Assembly (NCBI GenBank): GCA_037389465.1
Contig: JAZARR010000170.1
Location: 1,496,001 to 1,560,000 of the forward strand
Reading direction: 5' to 3'
Length of the DNA: 64,000 nt
DNA from: Baylisascaris procyonis
Taxonomy: Eukaryota; Nematoda; Chromadorea; Rhabditida; Ascarididae
This document shows positions 13,210 through 26,421 of this stretch, piece after piece; positions within the stretch are counted from its first letter, which is position 1; each line of letters opens with the position of its first letter. The notes below the pieces were generated by a model, which made no database searches, was not told the DNA's origin, and was given only the letters and a program-made list of their open reading frames with translations. The position numbers and the translations under genes are program-made.

Positions 13210-16200
13210 TCATTTAGCTCTGAGCCCTTTCGTAGGTACCTTCGGCGGAACAGCAGGCTTCTCTTCAACCTGAAATAAACAGAGACGTTATATTTTTCGT
13301 GAAAAATCCTAATAGAGAGCTGTGGAAGGGTGAGAAAGTATAAGGTTATACAGTTAAGTGAATGGAAGGATGAGCACGTAGATGGATAAGCCCAACTGGA
13401 ATACACCGGAAGGACATATTTACAGCTGAAAATTTCAAGGTACTCGTGAATCGTAGATTAAATTCTTCAGAAAAGTACCTTCGGTAGAATTGAATGGGAA
13501 TTAACCAGTTAATGTTACTTGACTTCTAAACTGCAACCTTTTCACATGGGAAAAATTGCTAAAAAACCTCACTTCTTCACCCCAAAACTATCTTTGTCAC
13601 GTTCTACCATGGACAGCCACAAACGTATGAAACAACAATGCACCTTTGTTTCTTCTGCAGGAGGCTCCTCCACAGGAGGCTCTTCGGCAGGAGGAGGTGA
13701 CGGTGGTGGTGGCTCATCTTCTTCGACATCATCCACATTTGGAAGTACAAGAGGCTTCGGTTCCACTGGTGGTCTTGCTCCTTCGACTTTGCTCTGCTCG
13801 ACATACTTTGGTGGTTCAAGATTCTTGCGCAAAGTTTCTAGCTCTTCGTTTTCACGACGACCCCATTCGGGTGGTGGACGAGCGGTCCCACGTGCGATTT
13901 TCAGTGGTTTCTGGATTACTGGCTGCAATCGAGAAGTTAGAGCTAAGCATTCGTTTACAGCGTTTGTTAGGCAATATGTAATATTCGACATTTCCCTTCC
14001 TTATCCTTAAAAAAAATAATAATAAAACCACCGACTAGTGGAAATTTTCGGTTGCTCATCGTATCCGATTGACATAATTTTTTTCTTGAATCTATATAGA
14101 TAGGATGCTTTCACCATGGTGTGCACTCTATTAGGGAAACTTTTGACCGATTAAGGTATTCTGTTGATATAATCATTCAAGTAATTAATAAAGTAATTAA
14201 GGTGATCAGTAATTTTTTATAAGAAATTGGAGCCTACAGAACACATCAAACGACAGTTATTGCATCTGAAGATGTAGGCAGTATTGCGGTAACGATTGGC
14301 CCATTCAGCCACCTTACTAACTTCATCCTGACCACTTGCTATTATGAAAGAGTTTGGCGCATTGACAGAAAACTTCAAAAAAAAAAAATTCTTCTCCATG
14401 GCGTGCTAAGGAATTACTCCAAATACGAAATACTTAGTCAATACAGCATTGGTTTAATCTCTTCACAACGATAATGGAATAATACCTTCTCGTAGAGGTC
14501 CCTGCGATCTGAATAAGATCTTCGATCGATTTGCCGATCGAATTTCGATAGGACGTTGATCTTCGGCTGCAATAATTCTAGCATAACTTCGACTATTTGT
14601 TCATAAAAATATCGTTATGCTGCTGATTGAATGCAGTGATTAAGAATCGAACTGAGCCAACTGATTATCGGTAATAAGTTGCATTTTTGCAAACAAACTA
14701 CACTTTGCCAAATAAGCTTAAAAGTCCAAAATTTATAACCAAGAGATTGATTAAATTACTTCAACTGAAAATAGCCTTGATCATGAGATTTTATTCGTTC
14801 TGTCTTCATGAATGGTGACATTGGCTACTAAGAAGAACTCAGACGATAATGAGACGTTAACTGCTCTATTCAAGGTCTATGTCAGTAAGGCAGTTCTGTT
14901 ATATACACTGCTTTCTTCATTATAAACGAATTAGTAATCAAATAGCATCGTGATGACTTCTTGATATTCTCTGACTTTATTTCTTTTTTTCTCTCTCTTA
15001 GAAATTTAAGAGTTGAGAGGTGAGGAAAAAGCCACTTTACCGGATGAGGGGATGCAGCGGCTTCTTCAGGATCCAATCCTTTCTTCATCGCTTTATGGCG
15101 TGCGGCTTGTCGTTCACGCTCATGAAGTTCTTTCAGCTGAAATTACACAACGGTTACGATTGAGTGATAGATTAATGATGAAATTTTTTCTCTCAAATTT
15201 CCTTCTTTTTTTTTTTTTTTTTTTTTTCCAAATTTTCCAAATTTTTTTTTTTTTTTCTTTCCAAATTTTTTTTTCCAAATTCTAATTCACTCTCATAAAT
15301 TGCAAGTTTATTTTTAAATGGTTAGGTGATAATTTTTTATGCAAGGAGTGATATCATATTTGTAAGCCCAAAAAAGCTTTCAGAAAATTGACCTAAGTGT
15401 GAGGCTTGTTGGCTATGAAAGAATGATTGAAAATGCTGCTGAATACAGCAATGTAAGAAATTCGGACTCACATCTTTATGCAACAATGCAGCATTACTAT
15501 CTACGACGGCACATATGAAAGCGTATTTCCAAAAAAAAAGATCTATTTATTCATTCAGTCGGCATTGAAGTGTTCCGTCGTTGCTAAATACCATGCGTTG
15601 TCAATTAGCATATCGGCTGACTCCAACTTCCAAACTGAACGACTCCGATTTGCGCTCCGAATCTATGTCGTGGATGATAACTGCTCTCAATGTCTTGTGC
15701 GAGTGCATTTACGCGGTGAATTGGAACAGGCTTTTTCGACAGAATGGCCCTTGACACGTAAAATCTCAGACATTGCGCCGCCAGTGGGCTTGATATTCGT
15801 TTGTGGCGATGTTCCTTTTAAAAACAAGCTCGCGAGGTCTACTGTAGTCATTACCGTTTACTTCAAAACTACCTACATCATATTCTTGACGCTCGTGACG
15901 TTTCTCGAGATCGTATTTGTCGGCCTCAAGCTTACAAATACGAGCGTAGAGTCTTTTGATTTGTTCTTTGAGGTCATTTGGTAGAAGATTGGATGCATCT
16001 ACTGGACGCGCAACAGCTGCTAAGTAGGCCCTCTTTGCCTCTTCCTTTGATGCCATATCGACCTCTGATACTTTCTGCTAAAATTAAAAGGTAGAAAATA
16101 CACTTAATAACGAACATTTCAATATGCAATTCTATATGTGCACAATAAAGCAGTGAACAGATGAGTTATTTTCCGAATACGGTCAAATAGATGGAATAGA

Positions 16201-19200
16201 TCGTTACAGGAATTCGATACCGTACACACATTCGCATATGGATCACGGAAACAGATTCAGCTTTGGCTAATAAAAGCGCAACTATGCGAGATGTAATACC
16301 TTATCTGACCGCCCGTACAAGATTCCCAAAAAGAAGATTTGATTTTCTGCAATCGGTCCCTTGTAAATGCAACCAAATTGAAAGCTTAAGATGAAAAAAG
16401 AGACCATATGCTAAGCGCAACTCTATCGGAACATATGTTGCTGTTTTGACCTCATCTTTGCTAGATCCTCAATTCGTGCCCAATCGTGTAAAATGTCAAT
16501 TTCGAGATATCGTTTTTCATCTCTCCAACGATCGAATCTGATGCAACAAACGTTGATAATGGAAGATGTATAAACCTCACTATTACGAACTTCAAGTGCA
16601 GTTTACGCTGAATACCTTTAAATAATAAGGAACTCACCGCTCCAGCGAGATTGCCAAATTTCTCTGCTTGCTCATGTTTCGAAATCGTATAGTTCTTGCC
16701 CACTCCAGCAGCTACAGCCACAAATGAACCGGCCATCATCTGCTGTCGTTTCGATCTCTCTTCTTCCTTCCTACGTTTTTCAGCTTCAATACGTGCTTTA
16801 CGCTCTTCCTGCAACAATCACTAACTTTGGCAATACCAGATCTTCATTCGGTAACTCACACCCTCTAACCAGCTTCATTCGGCGGCAATATTTCTACTCA
16901 CATTGAAAATAGAACGAGGATTATTTTCACAGCGGTGGAAAAACAAGCAAGAGAAATCGTCGCAGCATACACTTCAGGTAAATGGATGCCACCAAGCAAT
17001 TTCACGTTTTTCGAACGAAATATGAAATGTGCTTTCATATTCGAACCGATCCGACTGCCCTTAAAAATCTCCCGTGAAAAAATCTGTTTTTCTATCATTC
17101 GACCAGTGCGAAACCAATTTCAGGTACATAAGAGGTCTCTAATTTCTTCTGAAGTTAGTGTGAAGTGCGAGACGTCGGTTCATTTTATCCCAGTGGTAGA
17201 TGATGCATCAAATTTAGCGGAATTCTAGAAAATGCTAGCGTCAAGAAAAAACTAGATTAGCTACCGGGAATGAACTTCGGGTAGCTACGGGCGCATATTA
17301 CCCGACTTCTGTAAGTGGAAAATTCTCCGTTTCATGAGAAGACTTAGCGTCATAAGAATTTACTATAAATAAATGACTTTGTTGGCCGTGATGACGACGG
17401 CGTTAAAGGAACCGACTATAGACGACATGATCAACAAGTAGGAGGAACTTCATTCCAAATAAACCTCTTCTTGGCGTCGCTTTTCCTCTTCTTGGCGTCT
17501 ACGCTCAGCGAATTCTTGTTCTTCAGCTTCACGTTCTTGCCTTCGTCGTTGTTGTTTCTCTTTCAGAAGTCTCAATTCCTCATCGACTTTTTCTCTTTCA
17601 TTTCTTCTCCTCTCTTCATAATCATGCATTTTTGCTGCCTCTTCCTCTTCATGACGCTTCTTCGCTGCCTGAAATTCGTACTTATCAAGCTAAAAGCTTG
17701 AATCGTTTATTATGGCGTAACGACTAAAAAGTTCAAAACATCATCGCCTTTTCCGGATGGTTCGTTACATATAGGGAATTTATGGATACTACAATTAATT
17801 GCGTTTGAATCGCCTTGGAATTAGTTCGCCTATTGGATTCAAGCGTCATTTCCTGTTCATTCCACATTAAATAATCGTCGAATATCTTTTTCAATACTTG
17901 TCCTGAAATCCGCTCACATGCAAAAACAAAATGACTAATAAGACTATCGTATTCATATGATATCACCACATTTTTATTAATGCAGAGGATAGCAGATTTT
18001 TGCATTTTTCTGCATTTTCTGCACTTCGAATAATCCTGTCATAAATTGTTTAAGTTTTCAACTTTAAATCAAACACTACTGCAAGATGCTTGCTTTTATT
18101 TCCTCGTGTAATTTTTATCAATAAAAAATTGCGGGTGGCACAAGGAAATATGGTGCAGAGAGAAGAGCCTATCGAGAACGACTGATGTAAATCACTTTTG
18201 GCAAATTCCACAGATGATGCAGTTGAAATATTTCCCATTTGTAAGTAAAAATACTTTTCTCATAGTTTGCAACAGTTGAATAAGTCGATTATAACTCGAT
18301 TGTATTTCGATACAAAAAATACTCTGAAATAATTCAAATATTTCTCGAAGAAATTTAAATTAATATTTATTATGAGCATTACCAGCATCGCTTTTTCAGC
18401 TTCAGTCATTTTCTCAGGTTCTTTTTCCTCTTTCGCCGATCGTTTGCTCCTTAAAAAGAAAAAAAATTAATAAGTAGTATTAAAAAGGGCTTTGCAAATT
18501 AAAATATTTCATTGTACGATGAACACTATATTCACAAATAATTCACTTCCCAAAGAATGCGTCTTAGAATATGCACAACCTTAACCCCTCTAGTGTCGTC
18601 TCAATCTTGAATTTTTTGACCGATTTCTAAATATTAAACTTATCGTTGCAATAGCTTTTCACTCATCATTATGGAACGAATGCGTTATGAGATTATAAAA
18701 GTTGTTTTATGCATGAGATAATAATTTAACAGACAGCTCTATGCTTTACTATGAAAATTGAGTGCTATTGAGTGGAATGAGTTTAAAATGAACACATTCT
18801 ATCATCAATATAGAAACATTTTTTATTATTGCTAGCAAATGGCATATGATAGTCTACTATAACATTCGGTGTTCGATCCTAAAGGTTTGATTGCATAAAT
18901 TCTTAGAGAAGAAATATTTTGCATAATATGATATGAGTCTTTTTTTTATGAATGAAGAACGGATTACCCGTTTCATGGATTATATTATTGCATATAAGCG
19001 GAAAAAAATAATCAAATCAGTACTTTTTATCTTCTGGTGGTAGATGTTCTTCTTCATGTTCTTCTCCTTCTTCTTCTTCCACGCTGTAAATGAAATTTGA
19101 AAAGATTCGAAACATATATATATCTTGAAATATCTCACTGCGAACGACAGCGTTAAAAAGTTCCAATATCTAACCTAGTCTTGGAAGAAAACGGTTTCTT

Positions 19201-20266
19201 TTCCGATGGGTACAAGCGATTTCAGTGATGATAACCAATTAGAAGAGCCTTTGTGATGTTTTTTTGTGATACTTTATTTTATCTCCTGTGGTACTACGTT
19301 TTAATATGAAATAATCAATGTCAGCTTTTTTTGTCTCAAAAATTTGCAATAAAATGTCCACATGCTATTAACTGAGCAAACGTAGGCACTGAAAACGCTG
19401 GCATGAAATAAATAAAAGTTTTTTCTTGATTCGGATGATTACATTAGCTTGCACGGTCAGATAGTTGTATTTTGGTAGGCAGGATGAGAGATGTCTATGA
19501 AAGTTTATGAATCAAACTTTGCCGAATCTCCTGGAGGTGCCTCTCCCTCAGCATCAACTTCGTGAGCCGGCACCTCTTGCTCAGGTTGCTCGTCCTCTTC
19601 CTCTTCCTCTTCCTCCTCTTCGGACCTGCACACAATTCACATTAGCTGACGGCATATCCGTGACATAGGAAAACACTAAGTGTCAATGAAAAAAATGAAG
19701 TTTTGAAATACTTTCTCCTTCGGAAATTTTTTTCTTCTTTCATAAAAGAGTTGATTGATGAAACAGATTGACGAATTTCTCTGAGATATTTATATTTGCT
19801 TTCCATGGATCGCCAACCCTTTGCTATTCCAAGGATTAAAAATTGTGAAGCGTTTAGAAGGTGAATATATGCGCCATCATATCCTACGTTTTAGATAATC
19901 ACAGTAGAACTATTATGAGCCGATCATTTCGCTGTACATAATTCTCAGCAAAGAAGAATGCAAACAGTTTTTAGCTACTAGGTATTCTCTTTCTTGTCCT
20001 TACTTGTCTCAAGAAATGCTCTTTCCTGAACTAATCGAATGCATTACACGCTCGTTAATTGTTAGAAATATGTGTTGTGCATTGGAGATACCACTGCAAC
20101 TTCCCTTAATAATTTTAGCACAGCAACCTAATATCTCGTCAATTCGTCGATTTCCTCCCAACTTGCAGGGGTATTACGCAGAATTTTATAGGGAAGATTA
20201 CATTCAAACTTTAATGAAGACAAAAAACAATGAATAAACTCACATTTGCTCCTCTTCTTCCGACAT
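13210..20266 (-). CDS. Troponin T, copy 2 (complete, 11 exons, 449 residues)
   Basis: Tropomyosin-binding subunit of the troponin complex. Exons: 20244-20266, 19518-19625, 19024-19083, 18383-18449, 17465-17668, 16638-16808, 15877-16077, 15041-15136, 14486-14566, 13644-13922, 13210-13269; all phases close and the frame ends at TGA 13212-13210. Order of parts: acidic leader (residues 1 to about 65, starting MSEEEEQ), charged tropomyosin-binding helix (about 87-210, with [20 protein letters not shown] and [10 protein letters not shown]), the coiled-coil that pairs with troponin I (about 225-310, hallmark [20 protein letters not shown] and [19 protein letters not shown]), the basic [11 protein letters not shown]...[10 protein letters not shown] segment, then a Pro/Glu-rich tail of about 110 residues ending KGLRAK. 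Exon 2 uses a weak donor, GTTTGA. Exon structure mirrors copy 1. The Pro/Glu tail recalls acidic tails of other invertebrate troponin Ts. Confidence 0.93.
13644..13922 (-). other. Pro/Glu-rich C-terminal exon of troponin T copy 2
   Basis: This 93-codon exon carries [20 protein letters not shown], then a tail dominated by Pro, Glu and Val ([20 protein letters not shown]). It is the least troponin-like part of the gene. The antisense Gly/Ser open frame at 13519-14010 plus is a shadow of it. Confidence 0.75.
15206..15290. repeat. Poly(T)/ccaaat low-complexity tract
   Basis: Runs of T up to about 22 bases separated by ccaaat words lie in the intron between the 15041-15136 and 15877-16077 exons of troponin T copy 2, about 70 bases upstream of the 15136 acceptor on the minus strand (where it reads as poly(A)). 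Confidence 0.8.
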
Positions 20267-20283
20267 TATTCAGGAGAAAATCA

Positions 20284-20286
20284 CCT
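20284..20286 (-). other. Probable trans-splice acceptor of troponin T copy 2
   Basis: On the minus strand CCTTTTTAG ends at 20285, followed by 18 bases and the start ATG at 20266. The close fit to a nematode acceptor with no coding exon before it suggests spliced-leader addition. Confidence 0.55.
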
Positions 20287-23200
20287 AAAAAGGCATGCAT
20301 CGTTTAGAAAAGTCTTTAATTATATAGCGACGAATTCGTAACTCGCTATATTTCAACCTAAACAGCACAAATCTAAGTAGCGCTCACTCAGTCATCATTT
20401 TACTCGTTTCCATATTACCCAGCATTGATTATCACCATCAAAGGCATCTGCTGTGATATAACCAGCCCGCTGGTTGTAATTGAACTACTGTAGAATCGTG
20501 ATTTTGAACTCAAAATTTACCTATTTTCTTGCACAGCTGGAAACGTTTTGTTTCATCCATATGCATAGAAGTGCACATATTGAAAATAATCGTTGTAATA
20601 TTTAAAATCACCCCTTAAAAATGAAAATGCTTAAGACGGAATTCAGTATGTTCATCAGGCTTCTATTCTATAGAGCTCGAGAAGGAATGTTTCTTTAAGT
20701 AAACATTGAGTCAAGCATACAATTCCAACTGGGGTTTGTCGTATTTGGCGAGAAAAAAAACATCTCTAGGTAACTGGCATGGTCAATGAAAGGTATTACG
20801 AGCGTTATAAAAATTATAAAAGTGATATAATATTTGGTAAGAAATTTTCCGGGATAAATCGTACACGTTGGAATTGAAAGTGCAATGGAAGGTCGCTTAT
20901 TACGTTAGCACGTTTTTAGCTGCCTTAAAACGTTAACTTCAAAAGAACTTTGGTAGGACATAGAGGGCGAAGTCCGTCGTCTTCAGTTTGGAATCCGATC
21001 TTCAGAACCTCGGGAACTCATAGCTATATGAAAAGTCTATTTGATGTAACCAACTGATGTATTATATCAAGAAACACTGTCATTATTCGCTCAAAGCGTG
21101 GCGACTCCAACGGCATTGATGTTTACGAGAGGTCAAGCGAGTCGGTGAAAAAAATTTCACATAAAATTAACAACTCAGTCCTAATGAGGACGTTTCTTAT
21201 GATCCAGAAGTTGTGAAGTAACTTTCGAAAGGCATGAGAACTGCAAAGCGACAGGATTAAATTTAGATTCTCATGCAATACTTAAGTTAGGTATATTGGT
21301 TATTGCTCTTAAGCTGGTAGGCTAAGATTTGCATAGTATTTGAAATGATAACATCAGGAAGCTTTTATGAAAGCAATTATTTCAGTGCTTCTCATCCTCG
21401 CTTGCTCCCTCACTGGAAAGCTCCCATTATCTGTGTTAATGAGAAGCTTAATGCTCTGATTGATAGCACTCATTGTATGCAAATCTTTTTTAGTGAACTT
21501 GTTGCATGAAATATACGCATAAAATAAATTAGGATTTGAAAATAATCTAAAGGAGAGTGGCATTGAGCAAGTGTATTAATTTACGTGTAAAACTGAATGC
21601 GAGATCAACGCTTCTAAGCAATCATCGTTCCATTCCATGTAATCCCAAAGGTTTTTATCCGATTCTTTAGACTTTAGATATCGAAACCTTATCGAAAGTA
21701 CACACTACATAGAAAGAAAAGAATTTACTGCCGCTATAAACAAACTCAATATACGGACATGAAGCACTATAGACTACTTAACTTGAAATGGAAACAAAAA
21801 ACGCTCAGGTTTGAGCGTAAATAATACAGCTTCTTTCAGGCAGCCGAACCATCTGGCAATAAACGTCCTAATGAATAATCAGAGATACTGCTAAAATTTG
21901 CGGCGCCCACGTTCGATGCCACATGTGATACGTTTTCGACTAAATACTACTAGCAAATACGATTGCATAAGCATTAGAATCGTTGTAAAAATTTCTGGCA
22001 GTTGATCAACAATAGACATTTGTGAGAACGAGCAACTAACTTGCCTATGTTGCTTGAGTTCGATCTCGTAAATAGCATCGATATACGCTGACTATACGAC
22101 ACCCTCGCAAACTAACACCACATACTCTTCTAACGCCCCCTTTTCTAACAGCCGCGCTAGAATAGTACTTCCACCTGACCTTGGTATCTACAAGCAGAAA
22201 TCAACATATTGATCAAAAATCCCGAAAATTTGTGCAACCTAAGTTTTTAGCTGAAATATGTGTGTGACCAGAAAGAAGCTGGAAGGAGCGTGCAAGAATT
22301 GGACTCAAACAAACAATTTTACAATTACTCTTGCTGCAACTTTAGCAATTCATTGCATCGAACGTCAGATGTACGCAGATCAACGCATTGATACTATTGG
22401 GTGTAGAAAAGTCGAGAACAAAGAACGCAAAACAATAATCCACCCTGCCAGGGAAAATACGAGCGATACTATGTTAATGCGAAATGACCTGTCTTCTAAT
22501 GTCATAGCAATGACCTGTCTAATTCCAAATTTGATTGCTCTTTGATGTATTCGAATGCGCGATCTAGATGATCTCCTCATTGATAGAATCCGAATCCGAT
22601 TGCATGAATTGAGCACTAGCATTTGGTATATAAATGCCATTGCTTTCTTCTGAATGTTATCTTGATCATGGCGAGTGTGATTTCATCTTATCGATGCCTG
22701 AGATGTATCGGTGCTAATATTTTTTTTCATAGATGCATTAGTTCAAGTGTATTTTCATTTTTATATTTACTCAATTTGCATCGTTTTACATATTTCTCTC
22801 TTGTTCGTATGTTATTTGCACAACGATATGCTTCCAACATCGAATATATCTGTGACCTTATTTACTTTCTACTCATCTTAACCAAAAAAATTGCATTAGT
22901 ATACCGAAATTTCTGCGTGTGCGCAGCATTTCAACTCCTAGATTAACTCAAGTACACTATGCATCAGGTTATATTGGTAAGCAAGGGATCATCTAGGTGG
23001 CTTTTTCACATTCGTGGTGAATGGAAAGAGCAACAAGACTTCGAAATCGACTTGATTAGGTGTCCAGGTGAACCGGAAGGGCTGGTACAACATCACGAAC
23101 TCCATTCGTCGTAACGGTTTTGACCGCAAGTTGAAGACTTTCGCTTAGAAGTCCTAGTTGCGTGTTCACAAGCCCATAAGAGTTGAAAATACTAAATTTT

Positions 23201-26200
23201 GATTTAATACACCTGTTTTGAGTGAAATCATGCTACCGTGAGCTAAATGATTGCAAATACCGTAGCTGAAATACGGCCAATTTTAAATGCAAAAAAAAAA
23301 TCGTGTTAGGTAACCGAAATTTCTGTTGATGTTAAAAAAAGATCTAGAGCGCACTAAGTAAAGATGTATGCTCTTCTCAAGGAATCATCGATCAACTAGT
23401 ATATTGAGCTCTCAATAAATGCTTAGCTGAGATATTCAAAATTTCCTTTTCTACTGTATTCTTGTAATTTACTCCAGAAGGTCGGCTTTAGGACCGGAAG
23501 CGCACCCGTTTTTTTTTCATTCAAAACTCCTGTTTGCCTAATAGATGTGTTGCATTCGACTTGTATACTTCTACATCCATCTAACTCCGTGATGACAACG
23601 TTTTGACGAATGGAACAATACATAGAACATTGGCCTACTTGTTAGTAAATGGATGCATTTGTTTGTGTTGGTAAAGGATTACAGAATGTATTTATTTCAG
23701 TTGGATTTGCATAAGATTGATATTTTTTAAAAATATAGACTCAGGCAGTACCTTTGCAAGGTTAGGATAGTCACCAACTGTCAAATATATGGATCTCATG
23801 CAGGTACAGCCATATAAGCATAGATAGGTACTTATGTATATGCATGAGATTGTACATATGGACAGGTCAATATTAGAATACCTTTTTTTCACAAGGGAAT
23901 CGAAAAATTTACTGATCAAAAATTCTTTTTTTGCACTTGCTTTCATAATTACCAATTAAAGCAATTTGCTCGCGATTGCTCTGCGTGTAATTAGATTCGA
24001 CTGTCGCGTTATTTAGTGCAAATGGCACAACGCAGAGAAGCTGTTGCTAGCAGTATCGTTTAGAGTGACCGCTGACGAACAGTATAATCCTTTGTATAAT
24101 GATGTGAACGATTAGCGGGTTACGTTATCGAAGTTTTGTTGACCATTCAAACGCTGACCAATCGCATAAAATCATTTCAGGGAGAAAAACTATTCAGTCA
24201 AAAATATTGCTGGAAGTTTATCTGCAAAATTGTACTGTTGCAAATTTTCACCCTTGAAATTGGCTAAAATTTACATTTTTATGGTAATTCTAAACGGATT
24301 GTGGCAACTTAAAAGGATCGGTTTCGTTACTCGTAACGAATTGTTTTCTATTCTAAGCAATGGAATTCTTGCTCCAGCATTTTCAAAAAAAAATTTAAAA
24401 ATTAAAAAAAAAATAATGCTAAAATATTTATGAATTCTATTCTCTAGCGACACCATTCTTAGATGCGATTCTTTTGCTATTACCTATAATTATCTCTCAA
24501 TTTATGTCGCTAGTCCCTATTAAAGTTTAACGGAGAGATATTCACCTTAGCGACAACAGAAGCATGGCAATTGAATGTGTCTAATCTATGGGAGTTGCCA
24601 CAATCGCAATCATTCATCAATGAAAGCTACTGATTACGTTGTACTTGCCTATAGCCGATAAATAACATTTCCGTTTGCTTCAAATGTATGTTGCGTAATA
24701 AATTATTGCGAAATTTCTTTATGTGCATTAAATATGTTTAACGAAATGAATTGTGTTAAAGTGCAACTAAATTAGTGATTGCATATGCTTTTATACAAAT
24801 CGTTGTAGGAGTGCGAAAATAGTGCAATATTTAACTAGGCATTTCTCATTCATTTTGATGGGAGTATAATAATTATCTCAGTTGAACAAAAAAAAATGGG
24901 TACAGAAGGAATGTTAAGAAAGAACCTATGATTGCCCTCAAAGACTTCATATAACGAATCGATCTTGAGGTTGGCGAGAAAGCCGTGAGAATTACGTCAT
25001 TTCAAATGCTCTCGTTTGAAAGAAGTCGGCAGAACGATTGCATTAACCAACTTTATTCCATTTTATCACAGCCCCAAAGAACCAAAATTTCATGGTATAG
25101 TGTAGTCGGAAATTTTCGCGTCTACAATTTGCCTGAATATTCGATTTATTCACTTAGAAGGAAGTTTTTCTTTTTTTTTTGAGAGAGAGAGAGAGAGAGA
25201 GAAGTAAGGGTCGATTAGGCATGTTTCAAATTCCTCTCTGTATGAGTGAAAATGAGCGAAAGGATGATGGTAAAAATTGGAAAATTTTGAGAATGTTTCG
25301 CTAAGTATCAATTATCCTCACTTCATTTGTAATATTAAAAAATGCAACCAACTCGAATTATTGCAGATCGATGAATGATGCAAAAATTTTTGCAAATGCA
25401 TTGAATTGCAATTTCCCTCGAATAAATTTCCCTCGAGAGTAAATCAAAACCTCCAAATATTTGCTCAATATCTTCCATAAGACTATAATACCGCTATTCG
25501 GCGATAGCTCTCAAATGTTCTAGTCTATCCGTTGATGGCTGCACAATGAAACCTGGTTATGTTGAGTAAAGAATTCAGAAAACTCAAATTATAAAAAAAA
25601 CAACAAAATCTGTTCTTTATGGCTTTCGGAGAGTCATTCAGATACGTTTCTTGTTCATCAATACATCATCGACAATAAGAATACATGTATCCCAAATGGA
25701 AACACAACCGTATTCAATAAGATCGTTTACTTCATGAAACGGAATCTGATAATTAAGGAAAAGTAAAAACAACAGCTTCCTTTATGGTTCTTTATTTGCA
25801 TTGAAGACGTATGCCCATTTATATGTGATAACTATGTGAAAACGTTAAAATATTTAAGTCAATTTTGTGAATTTTTTGCTGAGTTTCTATGGGGAACCGA
25901 AGAAACCCCTTGAATACCTACTAATCGCTGAATCGCCGATCGTAGAATCAAATCATAAACGCTACGTTGCAGTCCTAACCAATCAGTGTTCCAATATCTG
26001 CGACAAAGCAAAAGTAGGATGAACTCATTAGACAACCATCCGATTTAATCTCCGAAAAAAAAAACTTCAATGGATCGCGTAATCGAATAAATTCGAGAAA
26101 ACTCAATGACACTTAAAGCATACCATTATTGCTCAATGAAAAAAAAAAAAACTACTTATTTTAGAGGATTTTCAAAATTCATTCATTTCATTGCAATTTT

Positions 26201-26421
26201 ATGTAAAATTAACTTTTAAAAAAACCTGGCAGAATACCAATGCATAAATAATTTACTGCTCTACGTTTATGAAATATCCTTCAGAGCTAATCAATTCAAC
26301 GTACCCCATATAGAGTAGAGAAAAAATAGAGAAAAGTTAAGTTTAAACAAGAAAAATTTATGCAAGAGATCTTAACTTAGGGCACGTCAAATTGCATTAT
26401 TGAATTATTCAAGCAATATTT
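20287..26421. other. Intergenic stretch, troponin T copy 2 to neuropeptide gene
   Basis: About 6 kb, AT-rich. I see no assignable gene. A (GA)11 run sits at 25181-25202. A GC-richer island at 22990-23165 reads WYNITNSIRRNGFDRKLKTF in one plus frame but cannot be extended into a gene. It must include the promoter of troponin T copy 2 and the 3' untranslated region of the neuropeptide gene. Confidence 0.5.
25181..25202. repeat. (GA)n microsatellite
   Basis: Eleven perfect GA units directly follow a run of ten T residues. Confidence 0.9.

Noticed and set aside
13519..14010. 163-codon plus frame rich in Gly and Ser
   Set aside because: Antisense shadow of the Pro/Glu exon of troponin T copy 2; the splice and protein logic is on the minus strand.
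22990..23165. GC-richer island reading WYNITNSIRRNGFDRKLKTF
   Set aside because: No domain could be named, and stops surround it in all frames; possibly a relic but unsupported.
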